In this document: positions 22,026 through 27,011 of the stretch, piece by piece
How positions within the stretch are numbered: the stretch's first letter is position 1
Layout: every line of letters begins with the position of its first letter
Assembly: GCA_964559835.1 (NCBI GenBank)
Contig: CAZLJE010000052.1
Span: 1 to 27,011 of the forward strand
DNA length: 27,011 nucleotides
Direction: 5' to 3'
Source: DAISJI01 sp964559835
GTDB taxonomy: Bacteria > Acidobacteriota > Terriglobia > Terriglobales > Acidobacteriaceae
Notes under the pieces: model-generated
What the model saw: the letters and a program-made list of their open reading frames with translations, nothing else
Told to the model about the DNA's origin: nothing
Databases searched by the model: none
Program-made: the position numbers and the translations under genes

Positions 22026-22460
22026 TTACGAGCGGGTGGTTTGTGAGCTGGCGGACTCGGGCGGCTTCTCCGGTTTCGCTTCAGTGTTGCTGTCCCTGAT
22101 CCACTTCTCGATCTCGGCGCGCGTGTGGTGGGTGGGGTCGAAGCGGACGCCGATCTGCTGGCCCTTCTTGTAGGTCACGACGGCGGGAATCTCGACGGGA
22201 GCTTGCGGCGGGAGCGTGAACTTCAGCCGGACCGGTTGCGAGATCGAGACCGGCGCCTGCGCATGCAGCAGCATTCCGCCCTGGCTGATGTTCTTGGTTT
22301 CGCCCATGTGCTTGTTGTCGTGGGTATGGATATCCACGGGGACGGCCAGATCCATGCGCGGGTGCCGCCGCTGCTGCGCGCCACTATTCGGGCGCGACGC
22401 CAGCAGCATGTACACCAGTACTGCGACGGCGACCGTGGCGCACAGGATTACGAGGAACAT
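22026..22460 (-). CDS. Membrane-anchored PilZ-domain protein
   Basis: A 144-residue c-di-GMP effector. Residues 1-21 are an N-terminal membrane helix (FLVILCATVAVAVLVYMLLA) with a short periplasmic side. A PilZ domain follows at about 29-120, with the two ligand motifs intact: RRHPR (31-35, RxxxR-type) and NISQGG (57-62, [D/N]xSxxG), and downstream strands (VRLKFTLPP, VVTYKKGQQIGVRFD). The C-terminus is a charged tail (EKWIRDSNTEAKPEKPPE). It would sense c-di-GMP at the inner membrane. The HD-GYP gene at 1125-3188 is a possible opposing enzyme, though they are far apart and not co-transcribed. No ribosome-binding site is obvious before 22460. Confidence 0.9.
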   Translation of the reverse strand: MFLVILCATVAVAVLVYMLLASRPNSGAQQRRHPRMDLAVPVDIHTHDNKHMGETKNISQGGMLLHAQAPVSISQPVRLKFTLPPQAPVEIPAVVTYKKGQQIGVRFDPTHHTRAEIEKWIRDSNTEAKPEKPPESASSQTTRS

Positions 22461-22489
22461 TGCGCGAATTGTATCCCAGCTAGTTCCTC

Positions 22490-22510
22490 GTAATAAGTAA
22501 TAAGTAATGA
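22490..22510. repeat. Heptamer array near the PHM-like stop codon
   Basis: GTAATAA, GTAATAA, GTAATGA, ending 10 bases from the stop (22521-22523, minus strand) of the PHM-like gene, in the 60-base gap before the PilZ start. Confidence 0.7.
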
Positions 22511-22520
22511 GCGAAAACGG

Positions 22521-23477
22521 CTACTGTGGGCGGCCGCCGTCGCGCGCCAGGTCGGCCATGTCCGCATCGTTGTCGGGCAGGAAATAGCCGACCACGATCG
22601 CCATGCCGTCAGCGTTGGGGATGCGCGGTTTGCCGTAGGTCCCGACTACTTCGACGTGGTCGCCCTTGTTCAGTGGATAGCCTCCACGGTCGAGGAAGGT
22701 GACGATCGGCATCGACTGGATGTGCCCCTGATCGTCGAGCTTAGCCGGGAGCGTGGCGATTCGGTCGACAGCCGGCTTGGACTTTTCAAGCGTGAGCAGC
22801 TCGCCGTAATCGTGCATGTGGCCGCCGACACCGAGCAGGCGCCCGGAATAATTGATCGGCAGTATCGCCTGCACTTTCGTTCCGGATGCTTGCAGCGGGA
22901 AGTCAGATTCGCCACACTTTTCGGCGTCGAACCACGCCGGGTACACGCTCTTGATGTTGGCGCCGGCGGGCGCGTATTCCATCTTCACGCGCAGGATCGT
23001 CTGCGGATAATCGGTGCCCGTCGGATTGTGGAACATGGTCGTGATGCGGATGCGGTCGCCCTTGTGGACGCGGTAGCCGAAGCCGGGGAGCGCAGGCCAG
23101 TCGTTCATCTCGCCGCCCGCGCCGAAGATGTGCTCGTCCTTGTTGGGACAGAGGAAATCGGCGCGATCGGTGTTCCAGAAGGCGACATGGTGGAGGAGTC
23201 GTCCGGGGATGGGACGGCCGTCGGGCGTTACCAGCGACGGGTGATAAGCGGTGATCCAGCCGTCGAATGGGATTTCGAGCGTTCGGGGCGGCATCTGCTC
23301 GGCCTTATCGTGTGGCGTGCGAGCGGGAAGATTGAGCGGGCCGAGCTCGACGGTGAGCACATGGTCCGCGAGATTATCATCCACCTTCACCGCCGCGGAA
23401 GAGGACATGTGCATGTGGTCGTGCTGGGCGACGGCGAGTGCGGAAAGAGCGACGAGGGCCAGGAGAAGGCGCTTCAT
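22521..23477 (-). CDS. PHM-like copper protein (type II ascorbate-dependent monooxygenase fold)
   Basis: A 318-residue exported protein. Residues 1-17 are a signal peptide (LLLALVALSALAVA-Q), then HDHMHM, a possible metal-binding N-terminus. The body carries the pattern of peptidylglycine hydroxylating monooxygenase. HH (H96, H97 in LLHHVAFWN) and H150 (TTMFHNPTG) could form the CuH site; H220 and H222 (GGHMHDYG) with M292 (DGMAIVVGYFLP) could form the CuM site. C110 and C188 might pair. Ligand spacing and order follow PHM, but overall similarity was judged only by eye. It would act in the periplasm on an unknown substrate, or be a non-catalytic relative. The frame opens to 23591; ATG 23477 is chosen because the signal peptide begins there. 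Confidence 0.65.
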   Translation of the reverse strand: MKRLLLALVALSALAVAQHDHMHMSSSAAVKVDDNLADHVLTVELGPLNLPARTPHDKAEQMPPRTLEIPFDGWITAYHPSLVTPDGRPIPGRLLHHVAFWNTDRADFLCPNKDEHIFGAGGEMNDWPALPGFGYRVHKGDRIRITTMFHNPTGTDYPQTILRVKMEYAPAGANIKSVYPAWFDAEKCGESDFPLQASGTKVQAILPINYSGRLLGVGGHMHDYGELLTLEKSKPAVDRIATLPAKLDDQGHIQSMPIVTFLDRGGYPLNKGDHVEVVGTYGKPRIPNADGMAIVVGYFLPDNDADMADLARDGGRPQ

Positions 23478-23501
23478 GCCGCAAATGATATGACAGGTCG
23501 G

Positions 23502-23537
23502 CCCACCCCTCCAAAAAGGAGTCAGGGTGGGGCACCC
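23502..23537 (+). repeat. Palindromic interspersed repeat, spacer copy
   Basis: CCCACCC (23502-23508), a loop of 16 bases, GGGTGGG (23525-23531) and GCACCC. Near-identical to the copy at 20204-20238. A partial copy, ACCCTTCCAAAAGCAGG, lies at 23582-23598. Confidence 0.85.
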
Positions 23538-23553
23538 GGAAAGAAACAAAACC

Positions 23554-23581
23554 ATTTTTGATTTTCGATTTTTGATTACTG
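23554..23581. repeat. Heptamer array in a divergent spacer
   Basis: ATTTTTG, ATTTTCG, ATTTTTG, ATTACTG between the PHM-like gene (minus) and the VOC gene (plus). It is one of the few arrays not next to a stop codon, and it sits between two pieces of the CCCACCC repeat. Confidence 0.75.
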
Positions 23582-23659
23582 ACCCTTCCAAAAGCAGGGG
23601 CGACGGGCGAGGAACGGATTAAACGGTGAGAGAATCATTTAGTCGGAAAGGATGGAATC

Positions 23660-24142
23660 ATGCAAAGCATCACGCCGTGTCTCTGGTTCAACGATCAAGC
23701 CGAAGAAGCCGTGAACTTTTACGTTTCAACTTTTAACGCCGGCGGTTTCGACGCTAAGGTCCTGCAAACGACGCGTTACAGCGATGCAGCGGCGCAAGCG
23801 TCGGGCCGTCCGAAGGGCTCGGTCATGACGGTGACCTTCGAGTTGGCAGGCCAGAAGTACATGGCGCTCAACGGCGGCCCGATGTTCAGCTTCACGCCCG
23901 CGATCTCGCTGATGGTCAACTGTGAGACGCAGCAGCAGATCGATCATTTCTGGGACCAGTTGTCGTCGAACGGCGGCAAAGAGGTCCAGTGCGGGTGGTT
24001 GACCGACAAGTACGGCCTCTCGTGGCAGATCGTGCCCACGATCATGGGCGAGCTGATGAAGGACCCGAACAAGGGGCCGCGCGCGATGGCCGCGCTGATG
24101 AAGATGAAGAAGCTGGATATCGAGACGCTGAAGAACGCGTAA
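23660..24142 (+). CDS. VOC-superfamily (PhnB-like) protein
   Basis: A 160-residue protein of the glyoxalase/bleomycin-resistance (VOC) fold, in the group often misnamed '3-demethylubiquinone-9 3-methyltransferase'. Typical features are the start ITPCLWFNDQAEEAVNFYVS, then SVMTVTFELAGQKYMALNGG, a second beta-alpha-beta-beta unit beginning ISLMVNCETQQQIDHFWDQL, and the end CGWLTDKYGLSWQIVP. These small cytoplasmic proteins bind metal or ligand as dimers; the physiological reaction is usually unknown. AAAGGA (23647-23652), 7 bases before the ATG, supports the start. Convergent with yqeY, with a large repeat hairpin between them. Confidence 0.92.
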   Translation: MQSITPCLWFNDQAEEAVNFYVSTFNAGGFDAKVLQTTRYSDAAAQASGRPKGSVMTVTFELAGQKYMALNGGPMFSFTPAISLMVNCETQQQIDHFWDQLSSNGGKEVQCGWLTDKYGLSWQIVPTIMGELMKDPNKGPRAMAALMKMKKLDIETLKNA

Positions 24143-24147
24143 AAACC

Positions 24148-24293
24148 GGTTGTTGGTTATTGGTTGTTGGTTCCGAACGCGTATTCCGTATTCCGTATTC
24201 CGTAGCAAGGCAGATCAGTCGAACACTGATGCGGAATACGGAATACTGAATACGGAATACGACAAGTACCCAAAAACCAAAAACCAGTAACCG
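24148..24293. repeat. Giant nested hairpin built from heptamer arrays
   Basis: The spacer between the convergent VOC and yqeY genes is almost entirely one inverted structure. The outer arms are GGTTGTT-type heptamers (24148-24172) against ACCAAAA-type heptamers (24268-24293). The inner arms are CGTATTC heptamers (24180-24204) against GGAATAC heptamers (24231-24261). The tip is ATCAGT-CGAAC-ACTGAT (24214-24230). The arrays begin 5 bases after one stop codon and end 5 bases before the other. Confidence 0.9.
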
Positions 24294-24298
24294 AGTTT

Positions 24299-24757
24299 TT
24301 ACTTCCCCTGCAGTTCGCGTTTCACGGCGTCGCTGACGACTTTGCCGTCGACGCGGGCGCCGCCGGCGGCGAATTTTGCCATGACGTTCTTCATGACGGT
24401 CCCCATGTCTTTCATAGTGGGCGCGCCCATTTCCGCGATCGTGGCCTTGACCGCCTCGGTGATCTCCGCCTCGCCGACGGCTTTCGGAAGGTAGCTCTCG
24501 ATGATGCCGATCTCGGACTGCTCCTTGTCGGCGAGCTCTTGCCGACCGCCCTTGACGAAGGCGTCGATCGAGTCCTTGCGCTGCTTGATCATGGTCTGAA
24601 GGACCTGCTGGGCTTCGCGGTCGTCGAGCGGGGCGCGCTTGTCGATCTCCTTATTTTTCAGGGCGGAGCGCATCATGCGCAGCGTGGAAAGCCGCTGCTC
24701 GTCGCGCGACTTCATGGCCGCGGTCATATCTTTGTGGACTTGCTCGCTTAAGGTCAT
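24299..24757 (-). CDS. yqeY: GatB/YqeY-domain protein
   Basis: A 152-residue cytoplasmic protein matching the full length of the YqeY family, related to the tail domain of the GatB subunit of tRNA-dependent amidotransferase and to Glu/Gln-tRNA recognition. Typical features are LSEQVHKDMTAAMKSRDEQR, LSTLRMMRSALKNKEID, then IGIIESYLPKAVGEAEI and GTVMKNVMAKFAAGGARVDG near the C-terminus. The family's cellular role is still unclear. The ATG at 24757 has a strong GAGGAG (minus strand, 24768-24763) 5 bases upstream. Its 3' end abuts the giant repeat hairpin, and its upstream side holds a second heptamer cluster. Confidence 0.95.
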   Translation of the reverse strand: MTLSEQVHKDMTAAMKSRDEQRLSTLRMMRSALKNKEIDKRAPLDDREAQQVLQTMIKQRKDSIDAFVKGGRQELADKEQSEIGIIESYLPKAVGEAEITEAVKATIAEMGAPTMKDMGTVMKNVMAKFAAGGARVDGKVVSDAVKRELQGK

Positions 24758-24770
24758 GCAGACTCCTCGT

Positions 24771-24930
24771 CTCTAGTCGCTAGTACTGCAATGCGTATTC
24801 CGTATTCCGTATCACGTATTTCGTATCGGAGCCGAGAGCCGCGAACCCGGAGCCGGAATACGTAATACGGAATACGGACCAAAGATGGAAAGGTACTTGG
24901 CACTGGCGACCAAAGACTAGCGACTGATTA
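24771..24930. repeat. Nested heptamer arrays in the yqeY upstream spacer
   Basis: TAGTCGC-type heptamers (24771-24788) and CGTATTC-type heptamers (24793-24829) face GGAATAC-type units (24853-24879) and an ACTAGCGACT element (24916-24925), forming a nested inverted structure. The units match those at 1071-1130 and 24180-24261. This cluster lies between divergent genes, so any promoter for yqeY or for the next gene must sit in or beside it. Confidence 0.85.
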
Positions 24931-24991
24931 TAAGGTCTTGCCGCGCCAGAGCAGGGTGGATAACATAGCGGCCACATACAGGCATTTATTC

Positions 24992-26203
24992 ATGGGAACC
25001 CATTCGCCGCTCCAGATCGCGCTTTTCATCGTCGCCGGACTCGCCGCCATCGGGGTCACCATCACCTACCTGCGGACCCGGATGACGTACGCGGGATACG
25101 AGGACATTTTGTCCGACATCCGCAGGCTGGGCTCATCGATCGAGGGCGAGATCTTCCGCGACGGTTCCGACGTGGTGATCTCGGGCACTTGGGAAAAGAA
25201 CCCGGTGGTCGTGCGCTTTTCCAACCAGGAGAACACGCCCGGCCTTAACATCCGCATGCCGGCAGCGGCTTCGTTCAACATCTCGGTGACCGCGAAGGAA
25301 GCGCAGGTCACGGAAGGCCCGCGCACACCGGTCAAGACCGCCGAGGACACATTCGACGCGCGCTTCACCACGCGCACCGACCAGCCGATGCAGGCGCGCA
25401 TGCTGCTGACCAAGCCGGTCACGGCGATCTTCCAGAGACTGGCCTGCTCCAAGAACACGATCCTAGTCATGGGCGGCGGCGTGATCGAACACAGCGAACT
25501 GGTGATCCCTTCGCCGGCAGCGTCGCACGTCGTAGACCACCTGAAATCGCTGGCTGCGCTAGCGGCGGCGCTGCGCAACATGCCGGGCGCGGAAAAGGTG
25601 AGGATCCTCAAGATCGAGCACGAGCGGCACGTGTTTGCTCGCGCGGTCATGGCCGCAGGCGTGTTCGTCGCCCTTGGCAGCATCGTGGCGGCCATCCAGG
25701 TCCCGCCGCCGATCCCCACGGGCGCGAACGAGACCCTCAACAACGGAATCCTGCCCGCCGATGCGATCCTCATTTCGGATGCGCCTGCGTGGCACGCCGC
25801 AGCCCCTGCCGAGATGGACGGAGCGGGCGTCGAGATGTTGCGCACGTACGGGGTCGCTGCGAATGGCCGCGTCGCCGGCGATTTCAGCGGCGCCGCGACC
25901 GGCCAGGACGCCGCCTACCTGCTCGTGAATGCAGACGGGAAACGCCGGATCGTCATCATCGGCAACCATCAGAACCGCTACGACGCGCGCTTCAACAACG
26001 TCGCCCTGATCGCCCGCGTGCCCAAGGACGCGATCGCTTCCATCCACTGGAAGAATGACAAAGGTCCGACGGGAGTGTCGGGCGACGGACTGCTCATCGT
26101 ACGCGACCCCAACAATCCTGACTCCAGCGTAGTCATGTTCCTGACGGACACCGCGATCACCTCGTACCTCCCGGCAAGCTGGCACGACGTGCAAGTGAGA
26201 TAA
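24992..26203 (+). CDS. Two-TM membrane protein of unknown function
   Basis: A 403-residue protein. The first helix is at about 7-28 (LQIALFIVAGLAAIGVTITYL). A soluble domain of roughly 210 residues follows, rich in beta strands (IFRDGSDVVISGTWEKNPVVV, FNISVTAKEAQVTEG, ILVMGGGVIEHSELVIPS). A second helix lies at about 243-263 (VMAAGVFVALGSIVAAIQVP), then a C-terminal domain (GVAANGRVAGDFSG, RRIVIIGNHQNRYDARFNNV, SSVVMFLTDTAI). Both ends of the central domain are membrane-tethered, so it would lie on one face and the C-terminal domain on the other or the same. ATG 24992 is preferred over TTG 24938, although no strong ribosome-binding site is seen. I do not recognise the family. Confidence 0.8.
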   Translation: MGTHSPLQIALFIVAGLAAIGVTITYLRTRMTYAGYEDILSDIRRLGSSIEGEIFRDGSDVVISGTWEKNPVVVRFSNQENTPGLNIRMPAAASFNISVTAKEAQVTEGPRTPVKTAEDTFDARFTTRTDQPMQARMLLTKPVTAIFQRLACSKNTILVMGGGVIEHSELVIPSPAASHVVDHLKSLAALAAALRNMPGAEKVRILKIEHERHVFARAVMAAGVFVALGSIVAAIQVPPPIPTGANETLNNGILPADAILISDAPAWHAAAPAEMDGAGVEMLRTYGVAANGRVAGDFSGAATGQDAAYLLVNADGKRRIVIIGNHQNRYDARFNNVALIARVPKDAIASIHWKNDKGPTGVSGDGLLIVRDPNNPDSSVVMFLTDTAITSYLPASWHDVQVR

Positions 26204-26207
26204 AGCA

Positions 26208-26265
26208 AGTTGCCAGTTGCTAGTTGCTAGTTGCTAGTTGCAAGTTGCCAGTTGCTAGTTGTCAG
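26208..26265. repeat. Eight-unit AGTTGCT heptamer array
   Basis: Eight consecutive 7-base units, mostly AGTTGCT with single changes (AGTTGCC, AGTTGCA, AGTTGTC), starting 5 bases after the stop codon at 26201-26203. It is the cleanest example in the window. The remaining spacer, 26266-26422, shows nothing recognisable. Confidence 0.95.
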
Positions 26266-26422
26266 AAGGATTGAGCGAGCGAAGACGTAAGAAGGGCGCG
26301 CGGGCATTTGGGCGAATTAAAAGCGCAAGCTTACGATAAGCCGATTTATCACTCGTTATGGTCGCAAAGGCTCCAAGTGGGTTAACTTTCGCGGGCGTAA
26401 ACTCTTCCTTGATGCAATTCGG

Positions 26423-26902
26423 TTAGTGGCGAGAATGCGCCTTTCGGAGCAACACTCCAGAGCCGATGACTGCTGCTGCAATGCCTAGGGAAAAACTGAT
26501 CCGCAAGGCGACGAATGCGCTTTCGTCTTGGCTTCCATGCGACTGCACGCGGTAAGCCCAGTTAAGTCCTAGTGCCAATGAGGCGACGAAAACAGGGAAG
26601 AATAAGCCAGAGCCTAAGAGTATCGGCCTGAGCCAACGTCCCGCCACTCCATAATTACGACCCGTCAGCGCAAAACGCAAAAACCGGAACCCTATTACGA
26701 GTGTGCCCAATACCATGAAACACATAATCAGTTCGCCAATTATGGCCCACCAAGGGAGCGCAGCAGCGACATCGGCCTGGCGTGGGTCGTCGAAAAGAGC
26801 CACAAGAGCCATCCCTGCGTAAGCAGACGCAAAGAAACAGGCGACGAGTGCGAGCACCCCGACAATGCCAGCGATTACCCTTCTCGGCATTTCAACCAAC
26901 AC
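26423..26902 (-). CDS. Four-TM membrane protein of unknown function
   Basis: A 159-residue integral membrane protein. Four hydrophobic helices are visible: VIAGIVGVLALVACFFASAY, then WWAIIGELIMCFMVLGTLVI, ILLGSGLFFPVFVASLALGL and ISFSLGIAAAVIGSGVLL. Short polar loops separate them, and the end is basic (LRKAHSRH). The start is ambiguous: GGGAGGAGC lies 3-6 bases before GTG 26902 and TTG 26899, and further from ATG 26890, so a non-ATG start is favoured. The gene is less GC-rich than most of the window, like the 9373-10246 region. No family recognised; the spacer to 27011 shows nothing else. Confidence 0.75.
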   Translation of the reverse strand: MLVEMPRRVIAGIVGVLALVACFFASAYAGMALVALFDDPRQADVAAALPWWAIIGELIMCFMVLGTLVIGFRFLRFALTGRNYGVAGRWLRPILLGSGLFFPVFVASLALGLNWAYRVQSHGSQDESAFVALRISFSLGIAAAVIGSGVLLRKAHSRH

Positions 26903-27011
26903 GCTCCTCCCGAAATTCTAGACGATTGGAAGTGGGGGATTCTAGATTACTGACGTTAACAGGCCTAATGAGATGGTCCGCCGCCGGGTAGCATCAAGGC
27001 GCGGCAGCTTA

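Noticed and set aside
24897..24934. Sigma-70 promoter TTGGCA...TATAAG before the 24992 gene
   Set aside because: The spacing is about 26 bases, too long for a standard promoter.
26208..26265. Possible CRISPR array
   Set aside because: Units are 7 bases with no spacers, and no cas genes are present.

Overview
The window looks like a chromosomal segment of an Acidobacteriota (Terriglobia-type) bacterium. This is inferred from the high-GC coding style, the mix of secreted S53 and M3 peptidases with single-domain signalling proteins, and spacers filled with short tandem repeats and 'TGTCATCCTGAGG'-type palindromes of the kind I associate with that phylum. No rRNA, tRNA, CRISPR array, transposase or phage structural gene was recognised.

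Layout. 1-466 is a gene-free spacer with two long interspersed palindromes. 467-1063 encodes a small outer-membrane barrel. 1125-3188 (minus) is a pseudo-receiver/GAF/HD-GYP protein. 3515-5632 is a PilB/GspE-type motor ATPase with a cyclic-nucleotide-binding domain at its N-terminus. 5695-6706 (minus) is a lower-GC toxin-antitoxin-like pair (HTH protein, then PIN). 6935-9103 (minus) is an exported Dcp-type M3 peptidase. 9373-10246 holds a membrane-protein gene split by an apparent frameshift, followed by a 46-residue ORF overlapping it by 4 bases. 10387-10746 is a small secreted Asp/Arg-rich protein followed by a good intrinsic terminator. 10922-14256 contains a radical SAM protein, an MJ1255-type glycosyltransferase and a PAP2 phosphatase, plausibly a lipid or glycolipid branch. 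14446-16989 is a secreted S53 peptidase. 17181-18839 holds two exported proteins of unknown function. 18898-19584 (minus) holds an AhpD-like protein and a short unknown. 19691-21214 is a C45/phospholipase-B-like hydrolase. 21308-23477 (minus) holds a Gln/Ser-rich single-pass protein, a membrane-anchored PilZ protein and a PHM-like copper protein. 23660-26902 holds a VOC protein, YqeY, a two-TM unknown and a four-TM unknown.

Functional links. Nucleotide second messengers recur: an HD-GYP with its catalytic motifs, a PilZ protein with both c-di-GMP-binding motifs, and a pilus-type ATPase that carries a cNMP-binding domain where a c-di-GMP-binding half-domain often sits. Export is the other theme: about half of the proteins carry a signal peptide, lipobox or membrane anchor.

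The strongest unexplained signal lies outside the genes. At least a dozen spacers carry tandem arrays with a 7-base period (sometimes 8 or 10). Unit sequences differ between spacers, but the architecture recurs. Most arrays start within about 10 bases of a stop codon, and a few supply part of it. Between convergent genes the two arrays read in the same sense from each gene, so together they form long hairpins. This looks like a systematic 3'-end feature of the genome and is the best candidate here for something undescribed.
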